Below are positions 19,624 to 31,437 of a DNA stretch of 64,000 bases, piece by piece (position 1 is the first letter of the stretch; each line of letters opens with the position of its first letter). The DNA lies in assembly GCA_031291755.1 (NCBI GenBank), contig JARLIK010000019.1:186001-250000 (forward strand). The letters run 5' to 3'. The stretch is from Acidocella sp. GTDB lineage: Bacteria > Pseudomonadota > Alphaproteobacteria > Acetobacterales > Acetobacteraceae. The position numbers and the translations under genes are program-made. Below the pieces are notes generated by a model that was not told the DNA's origin, did not search any database, and worked only from the letters and a program-made list of their open reading frames with translations.

Positions 19624-20493
19624 ATGACAAAACAATCATTCCTGCCGCGTTTTCTCGTCACTTTGGCCATGGTGCTGGTGGCGGCATTGGTGGCCTGGCA
19701 ATTATGGGTTTATTATATGCTGGCGCCCTGGACCCGTGATGGCCGTGTGCGCGCCGACATCGTTGAGGTGGCGCCGGATGTTTCAGGCCTCGTCTCAAAT
19801 GTTTACGTACATGATAATCAGAGCGTGCATATTGGCGATCCGTTGTTTCAGATCGATGATGTTCGCTTCAAGGTTGCTCTGCAAGCCGCCCAGGCGGTTG
19901 TGGAGAAGGACAAGGCGGCACTGGCACAGGCCGGCAGCGATGCCCGGCGCTATAACGGCCTCTCCGGCAACGCTGTTTCGGGCGAGATTCGGGATCAGAG
20001 CAATACCGCGGTGCTGGAAGCCCAGGCCGAATTGGACCAAGCCAATGCCAACGAAGCCGATGCGGAGCTTAACCTCACCCGCGCCACGGTACGTGCCACC
20101 GTTAATGGCATGATCACCAATTTCTCGATGCGCCCTGGTGATTTCGTGACGCGCAGGACTGCGGTGGCGGCGCTGGTTGATACGGATTCGATTTATGTCG
20201 ATGGTTATTTCGAGGAAACCAAACTGCCGCGCATTGCCATTGGTGATAAAGCCCGCGTCACATTGTTGGGTGGCGGCCCCGCTTTGGATGGCCATGTTGA
20301 AAGCATCGATTCCGGGATCACCGATAATGAGCGTGTCGCCAGTCCCAATTTGCTGGCCGATGTGAATCCTACCTTCACCTGGGTCCGCCTCGCCCAGCGC
20401 GTGCCGGTGCGGATCGCGCTGGATCATGTGCCGGCCGGAACCCGGTTGATCGCCGGGCTGACCGCCACGGTTGAGATCGTGCCAGCGAAATAG
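19624..20493 (+). CDS. HlyD/AaeA-like efflux periplasmic adaptor
   Basis: PWTRDGRVRADIVEVAPDVSGLVSNVYVHDNQSVHIGDPLFQIDDVRFKVALQAAQA. Confidence 0.92.
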   Translation: MTKQSFLPRFLVTLAMVLVAALVAWQLWVYYMLAPWTRDGRVRADIVEVAPDVSGLVSNVYVHDNQSVHIGDPLFQIDDVRFKVALQAAQAVVEKDKAALAQAGSDARRYNGLSGNAVSGEIRDQSNTAVLEAQAELDQANANEADAELNLTRATVRATVNGMITNFSMRPGDFVTRRTAVAALVDTDSIYVDGYFEETKLPRIAIGDKARVTLLGGGPALDGHVESIDSGITDNERVASPNLLADVNPTFTWVRLAQRVPVRIALDHVPAGTRLIAGLTATVEIVPAK

Positions 20494-20596
20494 CGTTACA
20501 TTACCAAATCATGGCGTGATCGACATGAACCAAAGGCTTTAACCACGCCAGCAAAATCATATGTAACCACATAGAAACATAGTGAGGTTGCGTGCC

Positions 20597-20749
20597 ATGA
20601 GATTGCTGCTGATAATTCTACTGGTTTTGATTTTGCTCGGTGGCGGCTTTGGTCTGCACGGCGGCTTGTTTATCGGCTCAGGCGGCCTTTATTACGGTGG
20701 CGGCTTGGGGCTGTTGCTGATTATCGTGCTAGTATTCCTGATACTTTAG
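20597..20749 (+). CDS. 50-aa glycine-rich small membrane protein (DUF3309-like)
   Basis: Own reading: MRLLLIILLVLILLGGGFGLHGGLFIGSGGLYYGGGLGLLLIIVLVFLIL*; below the size cut-off of the supplied ORF track. Confidence 0.6.
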   Translation: MRLLLIILLVLILLGGGFGLHGGLFIGSGGLYYGGGLGLLLIIVLVFLIL

Positions 20750-20766
20750 GCTTTTTGATCGAAAAA

Positions 20767-23231
<2,465 letters not shown>

Positions 23232-23274
23232 TCATACATGAGTCGTAGAAAAAGCGAGAGGGGGGGGTAGGCGT

Positions 23275-23688
23275 TTAGTTTGACTTTGTTGGCGCCGGGA
23301 CGCCGGGGGCCGGAACAGCAGGGGCTGCGGGGCCAGGTCTGGCGTCCGCCGGGGTCTGCGGCAACGGCGGCATGGTGCCCGATGCCGGTAGGCCCGGAAT
23401 GGGGACGCTCGGCGCGGTTTGCTGCGGCGGGGCCAAAATTGCCGCGGCGTTGCCGGTGGAACCGCCCTTGTAAAGCAGCGCCAGGCTGAGCGAGAGCACA
23501 AAAAATGCCGCGCCCAAAATTGCCGTGGTGCGGGTGAGCAAATTTGCAGTGCCCCGGCCCGACATGAAGTTGCCCATGCCCTGGCCGCCGCCAAGCCCGA
23601 GGCCGCCGCCCTCGCTGCGTTGGATCAGCACCACGCCGATCAGCGCAATGGTGACAAACACATGCAGAACGAGAAGAACCTTGATCAT
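23275..23688 (-). CDS. secG: preprotein translocase subunit SecG
   Basis: VLLVLHVFVTIALIGVVLIQRSEGGGLGLGGGQGMGNFMSGRGTANLLTRTTAILGAAFFVLSL, long Pro/Ala-rich tail. Confidence 0.93.
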   Translation of the reverse strand: MIKVLLVLHVFVTIALIGVVLIQRSEGGGLGLGGGQGMGNFMSGRGTANLLTRTTAILGAAFFVLSLSLALLYKGGSTGNAAAILAPPQQTAPSVPIPGLPASGTMPPLPQTPADARPGPAAPAVPAPGVPAPTKSN

Positions 23689-23744
23689 CCGAAACCTTAC
23701 TTAATTTTTACCCAGCATCGCGCCGTGAAACCTAGTGGCGGCTT

Positions 23745-24476
23745 CTAGACAACCCGCGCGCTGGCAGCAATGGCCAGAAACTCTGCCGCCTGCAAACTGG
23801 CCCCACCGACCAGGGCGCCGCCTACCTCTGGTAGCGCCAAAATGGCCCCGGCATTGCTTGGTTTGGCCGATCCACCATAGAGAATGGGGGTTGTGGCACC
23901 GGTTTTGGGGAACTGCGCCACCAGAGCGGCCCGAATGGCGGCATGCATGGCTGTAATGTCGGCTGGTGTGGGCGTCCGCCCGGTGCCGATCGCCCAGATC
24001 GGCTCATAGGCGACGAGTCCGATAAATTCTTCCGGCAGGCTATGCGTTAATTGCGTGCGCACCACATCCTCAGCCTCGCCAGCATCACGCTCGGTTTCGC
24101 TTTCGCCGACGCATACGATCGGGGCCAGCCCAGCGGCAAGCGCTGCCTTCACTTTGCCAGCCACCACGGCATTGCTCTCAGCATGGTCAGCCCGGCGTTC
24201 GGAATGGCCTAAAATCACATAGGCGGCGCCAACTTCCTTTATTAAACCAGCCGCCACGTCGCCGGTATGCGCACCTGATGCATTGGCATGGCAATCTTGG
24301 GCGCCCAGCCCGATATCGCTGCCGGCAAACGCGCTGGCAAAGGCGGGCAGCAGCGGGAATGGTGGACAAATAATCAGCGTGGCTGGGCTGGCCTGCGCGC
24401 GCAAAGCTCCCGCGTAAGCCGTAACTCCGGCAAGAGTGCCGTTCATTTTCCAGTTTCCAGCGATAATTTGGCGCAT
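23745..24476 (-). CDS. tpiA: triosephosphate isomerase
   Basis: MRQIIAGNWKMNGT, VILGHSERR, AYEPIWAIGTGRTPT, YGGSAKPSNA. Confidence 0.97.
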   Translation of the reverse strand: MRQIIAGNWKMNGTLAGVTAYAGALRAQASPATLIICPPFPLLPAFASAFAGSDIGLGAQDCHANASGAHTGDVAAGLIKEVGAAYVILGHSERRADHAESNAVVAGKVKAALAAGLAPIVCVGESETERDAGEAEDVVRTQLTHSLPEEFIGLVAYEPIWAIGTGRTPTPADITAMHAAIRAALVAQFPKTGATTPILYGGSAKPSNAGAILALPEVGGALVGGASLQAAEFLAIAASARVV

Positions 24477-24506
24477 TTTATCCCTTAGCTTAGTTTTTTG
24501 GGTTTA

Positions 24507-24683
24507 TCAGGCGTCTTCGGCGGGCGGCAATGGGGTGGTCTCAGGAGCCTCACCGTCGGGCTCGTCTTCTGGTTCGTCAGACTTTATACCAGCCTTTTTG
24601 TCGCGCAATTTCGCTTCTTTTTTGGCCTGTTTAGCGCGGTTACGCTCGGCGCGTTCCAGACCGTAATTTACTTTGTAAGCCAT
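24507..24683 (-). CDS. 58-aa small conserved-looking protein
   Basis: Own reading on minus strand: MAYKVNYGLERAERNRAKQAKKEAKLRDKKAGIKSDEPEDEPDGEAPETTPLPPAEDA*; absent from the ORF track. Resembles small charged alphaproteobacterial proteins starting MAYKV.YG.ERA.RNRAK. Confidence 0.65.
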   Translation of the reverse strand: MAYKVNYGLERAERNRAKQAKKEAKLRDKKAGIKSDEPEDEPDGEAPETTPLPPAEDA

Positions 24684-24718
24684 GATTTGCTCCTACTTCG
24701 GCTGCATGACCAAAATAC

Positions 24719-24758
24719 AAAGAGCGTAATCCGGCTTTGCAGCCGGGTTACGCTCTTT
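24719..24758 (-). terminator. hairpin terminator downstream of the cold-shock gene
   Basis: AAAGAGCGTAATCCGGCT-TTGC-AGCCGGGTTACGCTCTTT, 18-bp stem with one G.T-type position, flanked by A/T runs. Confidence 0.85.
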
Positions 24759-24780
24759 TATCGTACCAGCGAAAGCCTGA

Positions 24781-25440
24781 TCAGCTGACGCTGATCGAGC
24801 TGACTTCCGGGCCTTTAGCGCCTTGCACAACATTCATCCGGACCGACTGGCCTTCCTGCAACGGCGGCAGACCGGCCTGTTCCAGTGCGGTGGCATGAAC
24901 GAACACGTCCTTGCCACCATCCTGCGGGCTGATGAAGCCAAAGCCTTTGGTGGAATTGTACCATTTGACGATGCCGGTCATCTCGACAGCCGGGCCGCTG
25001 GCCTGCTGGCGCGGTGCCCGAGGTGCTGACGAGCGAGGACGGTCGAAGCCGCCACCACCGCCACCAAATCCGCCGCCGCGCGGTGCCGGCGCTTCGCCGG
25101 TGCCTTCGGTTACGGAGATCACCTGATCAACCTGGCGGCCTTTCTGGCCCTGGCCGACGCGGACCTGCAAAACCGAGCCAGGCGTTACGGCCTGGAATCC
25201 GGCGTTTTGCAATGAGTTGGCGTGCAGGAACACATCCCCGGACCCGTCGGACATCTCAACGAACCCGAATCCCTTCTCGGAATTGTACCACTTAACCGTG
25301 GCTTTCGCTTCCGGAGCGGAAGAGGCGGACCCAAACCCGGAAAAAGACGGCGGGGGAGGCGGTGTGTTGCCAAAGAAATTATCGTCATCAAAACCGCGGC
25401 GGCGTGGCTGCCGCTGGCGGTCGTTTTTCGGGGGTCGCAC
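24781..25440 (-). CDS. cold-shock protein with two CSD domains
   Basis: [31 protein letters not shown] and [31 protein letters not shown]; likely GTG start at 25440 ([11 protein letters not shown]). Confidence 0.92.
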   Translation of the reverse strand: MRPPKNDRQRQPRRRGFDDDNFFGNTPPPPPSFSGFGSASSAPEAKATVKWYNSEKGFGFVEMSDGSGDVFLHANSLQNAGFQAVTPGSVLQVRVGQGQKGRQVDQVISVTEGTGEAPAPRGGGFGGGGGGFDRPRSSAPRAPRQQASGPAVEMTGIVKWYNSTKGFGFISPQDGGKDVFVHATALEQAGLPPLQEGQSVRMNVVQGAKGPEVSSISVS

Positions 25441-25610
25441 TATTAAAACTGTCCTCTTGTCATCAATTACGTGGCCTGGGTGTCTCCCGGACACTGTTAA
25501 CATAGGGCAAGGGGCCTTGGCCATCAATGCTTATCCGGTGATAGTTAGGATGTTTTCGTAATCTTCAGGTTGGGCAGAGGCCACGATTCAGGTTGCGGCC
25601 GAGCCTATTA

Positions 25611-26891
25611 TTATAAAAGCGACTCCACGAGCCGGGATCGGAACTCATTCAGCCGCTCCGCCACCCCCCGATGCTTCCAGGCCGCGAGCGTGATTTCTCT
25701 GGAAGCCGCCAAATCCTTGGTGAACATGGCTTCCATCAGGCCGCCAAAATCAGGCCCCATCACGATGGCGTCGATTTCATTGTTAAATACCACGCTCCGC
25801 CAATCGAGGTTGGAAGACCCCACCACCGACCATTGGCCGTCGATGACAGCGGTTTTGGCGTGCAGAACCACCCCATGACGCTCATAAACATGCACGCCAG
25901 CTTTCAATAAATCGTCATAATGCGAGCGCCCGGCGGTGATGGTGGTGTCGCTGTTACTGATCGCGGGCACGATTATCCGCACATCCACGCCGCGGCGGGC
26001 GGCACATTCCAGCGCCTCGATCATGTCAGGCGGCGGGGCGAAAAATCCGGTGGTCAGATGGATGGAGCTATGCGCCGCGGCCATCGCCACCAGTAATGTT
26101 CTGTAAATCGCCGGGTGGCTATCCACCGGTGAGCCATCCAGCGCTTGCAACACTGAAGTCCCTGCGATTGCGGCGTCCGGCGCTGTGGGCTGCAGGGGCG
26201 GGCCTTTCTGTTGCGCCCAGGTTTGTACGAATAATTGATCGAAGATACTCACCACCGGGCCCGAAACCTCCACGTCCGTATCGCGCCAGGGCAGGGTGCC
26301 GGGGGTCTTGTCTTGCTGGTAGCTGGCGTGATGGTTCTCATACACCTGCGCCACGTTCACCCCGCCGGTGAAGGCTATTTCGCCGTCGATTACCAATAGT
26401 TTCCGATGGTCGCGCCGGTTGATGTCGAGCGTTTTCATTTGTGCCGGGTCGAGCGGATTATACTTGACCACCTGCACCCCGCCCTTGCGCAGCCGGTCGA
26501 ATAAGCCGGCAGGCGCGTTAGTGCCGTAATCATCATAGACCAGATGCACCTGCACCCCCTGCGTCTGCTTGGCGATCATCAGGTTGGCGAATTTTTCGGC
26601 CACGTCGCCATCAAACTCGTAGCTTTCCATGTCGATCCGATTGGTTGCCGCCGCCATGGCAGCCAGCATGGCGCTATAGGTGGCGGGGCCATTTTCCAAC
26701 AGCACCACCTTATTGCCGGCTACAAATGGCGTATGGGTCAGCGCCACGCTGCGCGCCTGCATCACCGCCAGCGCCTCGGCTTCGGTTTGGGTCGGGATGG
26801 TGCAGGCCAAGTCGGGGTCAAATTGCGGCAATTGGACACACCCAGTGTAACCCAGGGCCACCAAAACCCCCAGGTTCTTTAGAATTTTCAC
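25611..26891 (-). CDS. phospholipase D-like/cardiolipin synthase-type protein
   Basis: Two HKD-type motifs (RRDHRKLLVIDGEIAFTGG and VVLHAKTAVIDGQWSVVGSSNLD); possible lipobox LGYTGC; GTG start at 26891. Confidence 0.88.
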   Translation of the reverse strand: MKILKNLGVLVALGYTGCVQLPQFDPDLACTIPTQTEAEALAVMQARSVALTHTPFVAGNKVVLLENGPATYSAMLAAMAAATNRIDMESYEFDGDVAEKFANLMIAKQTQGVQVHLVYDDYGTNAPAGLFDRLRKGGVQVVKYNPLDPAQMKTLDINRRDHRKLLVIDGEIAFTGGVNVAQVYENHHASYQQDKTPGTLPWRDTDVEVSGPVVSIFDQLFVQTWAQQKGPPLQPTAPDAAIAGTSVLQALDGSPVDSHPAIYRTLLVAMAAAHSSIHLTTGFFAPPPDMIEALECAARRGVDVRIIVPAISNSDTTITAGRSHYDDLLKAGVHVYERHGVVLHAKTAVIDGQWSVVGSSNLDWRSVVFNNEIDAIVMGPDFGGLMEAMFTKDLAASREITLAAWKHRGVAERLNEFRSRLVESLL

Positions 26892-27005
26892 GGTAGGCTT
26901 TCCATACTTACACAAATGGTGAGTTAGGCCCTGAGAGCAATGCCGTGTCGTATGGGTAATGCTGTCCTGCGTTGCGGCCAAGCGGCACTCGGAGTACGAG
27001 CCGCC

Positions 27006-28793
27006 ATGACCTTCCCTATAGAAAATCCCGCTTTGCAGCGTGCGCTGGTCGCGCGCGGCTATACCGAACCTACCTCCGTTCAGCTTGCCGTGCTGGAACA
27101 TGACGCCGAGGACCGCGATCTGCTGGTCTCGGCCCAGACAGGCTCGGGCAAAACCGTCGCCTACGGCCTGGCCTTTGCCTCCACCATTCTAGGCGCGGAA
27201 GAGCGCTTCCCTCCCGCCGGCGCCCCGTTGGTGCTGGTCATCGCCCCGACCCGCGAGCTGGCGATTCAGGTGCACGGCGAACTTACCTGGCTATACGCCC
27301 AGGCCGGTGGCCGGGTGGTTTCCTGCGTTGGCGGCATGGATGCCCGCGAGGAAGCCCGCGCCTTGAATGCCGGTGCCCATATTGTTGTTGGCACCCCCGG
27401 CCGCCTGCAGGACCATATCAACCGCAAGCGCCTCAACCTCGCCGCCATTCAGGTGGTGGTGCTCGATGAAGCCGATGAAATGCTGGATTTGGGCTTCAAG
27501 GACGAGCTGGAATTCATCCTCAACGCCGCCCCCACCTCGCGCCGCACGTTGTTGTTTTCTGCCACCATCGCCAAGGATATCGCAGCCTTGGCCCGGCAAT
27601 ATCAGCAGGATGCGCTGCGGATCGACACCGTGGCCCGCAACCAGCCGCACGCCGACATTGAATACCGTGCCGTGCGGATTTCCGGGCATGAGATTGAACT
27701 TGGCCTGGTGAATTTGCTGCGCTTCTATGAAGCGCGCGGCACCCTGGTGTTCTGCGCCACCCGTGAGGCGGTGCGGCGTCTGCAAGGCAGCCTGCTGGAG
27801 CGCGGGTTCGACGCCGTGGCGCTTTCAGGCGAACTTAGCCAGAACGAGCGTAATAACGCTTTGCAGTCATTACGCGATGGCCGTGCCAGGGTATGTATCG
27901 CCACCGACGTGGCGGCGCGTGGCCTGGATTTACCCGACCTGGATTTGGTGATTCACGCTGATTTACCCACCAACAAGGCCACACTTTTGCACCGCTCAGG
28001 CCGTACCGGCCGGGCTGGGCGTAAGGGCATGTGTATTTTGCTGGTACCCAACAGCAAACGCCGCCGTGCCGAAATGTTGCTGACCTCGGCCAATATCAAC
28101 GCTGCCTGGGCCGACCCGCCAACCGCCGAGGACATCCGTGCCCTTGACCAGGAACGTTTGCTGTCTGACCCGTCGCTCACCGAAGCCCCGCTGCCCGAGG
28201 ATATCGCGCTGGCGCAGCAACTGCTGGCCCGTCAAAGCTCGGAGTCAATCGCCACGGCGCTGATCCGCCTGTACCGCGCCCGGTTACCCTCGCCGGAGGA
28301 GATTTCTGTGCAATATCAGCCGCCCGCAGCTGCCATCCGCCCGGCGCGCACCGGTGAACGTGTGGCCCATGAACGCGCCCCGCGTGAAAATGTGCCGTTC
28401 GAGAAGCGCGAAGATGGTGCGGCCATGACATGGTTCCGCGCCAGTGTGGGCCGCAAAAATAATGCCGACCCCAAGTGGTTGATCCCGCTGATCTGCCGGA
28501 TGGGTGGCATTACCAAGGCGGAAATCGGCGTGATCCGGATTTTCGACAAGGAAACCAAGTTTGAGATCACCCAGGCCGCCGCGGAGCGCTTCCAAGCTGC
28601 AACCCATGCGGCGGCAAATGCCGACATGGTGATCGAAGCCAGCAGCCCGCCAGGGGCAGGCCCGGCGCGTGACCTTGGGCCCCGCCCGGGCAAAGCCAAA
28701 CCGGCGCGGCCCGCCCGCCCGGAGCGTCCGGCCAATGCCAAACCCAATGAGCAGGAGCGCCGCCGCAAGAATAAAATTCTGAAGCCGCGCTGA
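27006..28793 (+). CDS. DEAD/DEAH-box RNA helicase
   Basis: SAQTGSGKTVAYGLA, APTRELAIQVH, VLDEADEMLDLGF, LLFSATI, HRSGRTGRAGRKG; DbpA/CsdA-like C-terminal domain. Confidence 0.95.
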   Translation: MTFPIENPALQRALVARGYTEPTSVQLAVLEHDAEDRDLLVSAQTGSGKTVAYGLAFASTILGAEERFPPAGAPLVLVIAPTRELAIQVHGELTWLYAQAGGRVVSCVGGMDAREEARALNAGAHIVVGTPGRLQDHINRKRLNLAAIQVVVLDEADEMLDLGFKDELEFILNAAPTSRRTLLFSATIAKDIAALARQYQQDALRIDTVARNQPHADIEYRAVRISGHEIELGLVNLLRFYEARGTLVFCATREAVRRLQGSLLERGFDAVALSGELSQNERNNALQSLRDGRARVCIATDVAARGLDLPDLDLVIHADLPTNKATLLHRSGRTGRAGRKGMCILLVPNSKRRRAEMLLTSANINAAWADPPTAEDIRALDQERLLSDPSLTEAPLPEDIALAQQLLARQSSESIATALIRLYRARLPSPEEISVQYQPPAAAIRPARTGERVAHERAPRENVPFEKREDGAAMTWFRASVGRKNNADPKWLIPLICRMGGITKAEIGVIRIFDKETKFEITQAAAERFQAATHAAANADMVIEASSPPGAGPARDLGPRPGKAKPARPARPERPANAKPNEQERRRKNKILKPR

Positions 28794-28890
28794 TTTACCA
28801 ATCCCGGGCAATCTTGTGTTTAGGGCCGAGTTTTACTACGCAGCCTCTGACCGCTATTTTGCCCGCGTTTCATAGAGGAAACCAAGCCGC

Positions 28891-29505
28891 ATGAATTTTC
28901 TTCGTAACTCCTTGTTTGTTTCCTGTATTTTGGCGGGCCTGACGCCGCTTAGCGCGCTTGCCGCGGATCAGCCCAACGCGCCGACTCCGCCAGCCGCAGC
29001 GCCGGCCCAGCCTGCGGCTCCGGCACCAAAATTATTTGCTCAGGTCTATGGCGATTGGGTTTATCGCTGTCTGTCCAGCCCTGCCGATGCGAAGGCCGCG
29101 CAGATGGTCTGTTCGGTGCAGCAGCAGCTGGTGTTGAAGAAAGACGGTCATGTCACGCAGCTGCTGACCGTTACCTTTGTGAAGGATGACACCAAGGGTC
29201 ATGATATGAACATCCTGGCGCCGCTGGGCGTGGCTCTGAAGCCGGGTGTGCAGTTATCGGTCGATTCACAAAAACCGATGGCTGCGACTTATAGTTTTTG
29301 CAATGAGAACGGCTGCTTCGTGATCGGCGAACCGGCGGCGCATTTTACCAAGGATATTCACAGCAATCAGGCCAAAGGCCACGCCAAAATTGGCCTGATG
29401 AATGGCAAGCTGATCACGATCGATTTTTCGTTGAAAGGTTTGATGCCGGCGCTGGCAGCACTTGATAGCGGCGTGCCACCAGCCCGCGAAGTGAAGCCCG
29501 GCTGA
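28891..29505 (+). CDS. invasion-associated locus B (IalB) family secreted protein
   Basis: Signal peptide; YGDWVYRCLSSPADAKAAQMVCSVQQQLVLKKDG...LGVALKPGVQLSVD...YSFCNENGCFV. Confidence 0.85.
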   Translation: MNFLRNSLFVSCILAGLTPLSALAADQPNAPTPPAAAPAQPAAPAPKLFAQVYGDWVYRCLSSPADAKAAQMVCSVQQQLVLKKDGHVTQLLTVTFVKDDTKGHDMNILAPLGVALKPGVQLSVDSQKPMAATYSFCNENGCFVIGEPAAHFTKDIHSNQAKGHAKIGLMNGKLITIDFSLKGLMPALAALDSGVPPAREVKPG

Positions 29506-29506
29506 T

Positions 29507-30205
29507 TTAATATTTGCGCAGCAGGGCCACCAGCCGACCCTGAATCTTCACCCGGTCCGGCGGCAGGATTTTGGTCTCGAACTTGGCGTTGGCAGGCTCC
29601 AGCGCGATCGAGTTGCCGCGCCTGCGCAGACGCTTGAGGGTGACTTCGTTTTCATCGACCAAAGCCACGATGATCTGACCGTTCTCGGCGGTCTCGCCTC
29701 TGCGGATGATGACCGTATCGCCGCTTAAAATTCCGGCGTCGATCATCGAATCGCCTTCCACTTCCAGGGCGAAATGGTCACCATTGCCAAGCAATGACAC
29801 CGGTACTTCGATTTCGTTGCCATCGTCCTGCAGTGCCTCGATCGGCAGGCCGGCGGCGATTTTGCCATATAGCGGCAGGGTCACTGCAGCGGCTTCATTG
29901 GCGGCGCGCAAACCAGGGAATTTGCCGGAAAAATCGCCCCGGATCACTTTCGGGGCGAAGCGCGGCGCTTCCTGTTCGGCGGCGGCGAAATCCTCGGAGA
30001 GTTTGACTACCTCCAACGCCCGTGCCCGGTGCTTATGGCGGCGCAAAAATCCACGTTCCTCCAAGGCGGTGATCAGCCGGTGGATGCCGGATTTAGAGCG
30101 TAAATCGAGCGCGTCCTTCATTTCCTCGAAGCTTGGCGAGCAGCCGGTTTGACGCAGATGCTGGTCGATAAATACCAGCAGTTCGTGCTGTTTACTGGTT
30201 AACAT
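29507..30205 (-). CDS. lexA: SOS transcriptional repressor LexA
   Basis: [56 protein letters not shown]; peptidase motif [24 protein letters not shown] at 30205. Confidence 0.97.
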   Translation of the reverse strand: MLTSKQHELLVFIDQHLRQTGCSPSFEEMKDALDLRSKSGIHRLITALEERGFLRRHKHRARALEVVKLSEDFAAAEQEAPRFAPKVIRGDFSGKFPGLRAANEAAAVTLPLYGKIAAGLPIEALQDDGNEIEVPVSLLGNGDHFALEVEGDSMIDAGILSGDTVIIRRGETAENGQIIVALVDENEVTLKRLRRRGNSIALEPANAKFETKILPPDRVKIQGRLVALLRKY

Positions 30206-30257
30206 GAGCAACCTCCGGTATCGGCAACGAACAAGAACAAAACGCCAACACCAGAAT

Positions 30258-30272
30258 GTTCTAGTTAGGTTC
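30258..30272. promoter_or_regulatory. LexA-binding SOS box
   Basis: GTTCTAGTTAGGTTC = exact GTTC-N7-GTTC alphaproteobacterial consensus, 53 bp upstream of the lexA start. Confidence 0.88.
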
Positions 30273-31428
30273 TCGTCACCGCGTCAAGCATTATCAGGGG
30301 TTGTATCCGGGTTCGAATCAGCGCGGCCAGCCGGTCAATTTCGGCTTCCGGGTGCTGCGCCGTGAAGGTGAAGCGCAGCCGCGAGGTGCCGGGCGGCACG
30401 GTAGGCGGGCGGATGGCAGTGACCAGAAATCCTGCTTCGGCGAGAAGCTTTGAAGCTGCAAGCGCCGCTTCCGCCGGGCCGAGGACCAGCGGGACAATAG
30501 GGCTTTGTGCCTCCGGCAGGCCCAGCGCCTTGGTGAAGCGGCGGGCCAAGGCCAGCGGCCGGGCGGCGTAGTCAGGCTCGCTGGCGATCAGGTCAAGCGA
30601 TGCGATGGCAGCGGCCACCGTGCCGGGCGGCAGGCCGGTGGAATAGATAAAGCTGCGGGCGCGGTTGCGGATCAGCTCGATCACCGGGCGCGAGGCACAT
30701 AAATACCCGCCATAGGCGCCGATGGCTTTAGAGAGTGTGCCCATTTGCAAGGGCACGTCATGCGGGCCGCTTTTAACCACGCCAAGCCCGTGCGCATCAT
30801 CGGTCATCAGCCAGGCGTCATGCTGGTTCGCCAACGCCTGCAAGGCGGCAACAGGTGCCAAGTCACCATCCATGGAAAACACATGGTCGGTGATGATCAG
30901 CGCGTGCTGGTGCTCATGGCGATGTGTGGCCAGTAATTCCGCCGCATGCGCCACGTTATTATGTGCAAAGCGCAGCACCCGTGCTGCAGATAGTGTGGCT
31001 CCCGCCCAGATGCAGGCGTGCGCCAGCTCGTCGATCAGCAGTAAATCAGATTTTCCGGCCAATGCCGGGATGATGCCGATGTTGGCAAGATAGCCTGACC
31101 CGAACACGGTGGCGGCTTCAGTGCCTTTTAACGCGGCGAGTTTGGTTTCCAGTTCGTCGAACAGCGTGTGATTACCGGTGACCAGCCGTGAGCCACCCGA
31201 GCCGACCCCCCAACGCTGGGTGGCGGCCACGGCGGCTGCGATAATTTCCGGATGCTGGGTGAGGTTGAGATAATCGTTGCAACTGAACGACAGCAGCCGC
31301 TTACCGTTGCGGGTGATCCACATGGCCTCGTCGCGCTGACTTTTCGTCAAACGGCGCCGGAGGCTTTGGGCTTCCAGCAATGCCAGCTTGGCGCTGGCAA
31401 AATCATCAAGTGATGCCAGTGCGGGCAT
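30265..31428 (-). CDS. bioF: 8-amino-7-oxononanoate synthase-like PLP enzyme
   Basis: [58 protein letters not shown]. Confidence 0.85.
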   Translation of the reverse strand: MPALASLDDFASAKLALLEAQSLRRRLTKSQRDEAMWITRNGKRLLSFSCNDYLNLTQHPEIIAAAVAATQRWGVGSGGSRLVTGNHTLFDELETKLAALKGTEAATVFGSGYLANIGIIPALAGKSDLLLIDELAHACIWAGATLSAARVLRFAHNNVAHAAELLATHRHEHQHALIITDHVFSMDGDLAPVAALQALANQHDAWLMTDDAHGLGVVKSGPHDVPLQMGTLSKAIGAYGGYLCASRPVIELIRNRARSFIYSTGLPPGTVAAAIASLDLIASEPDYAARPLALARRFTKALGLPEAQSPIVPLVLGPAEAALAASKLLAEAGFLVTAIRPPTVPPGTSRLRFTFTAQHPEAEIDRLAALIRTRIQPLIMLDAVTRT

Positions 31429-31437
31429 AGTGCGGTC

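Noticed and set aside
29706-30152. 148-aa plus-strand ORF over lexA
   Set aside because: Antisense shadow of lexA; Ser/Ala/Arg-rich with no domain.
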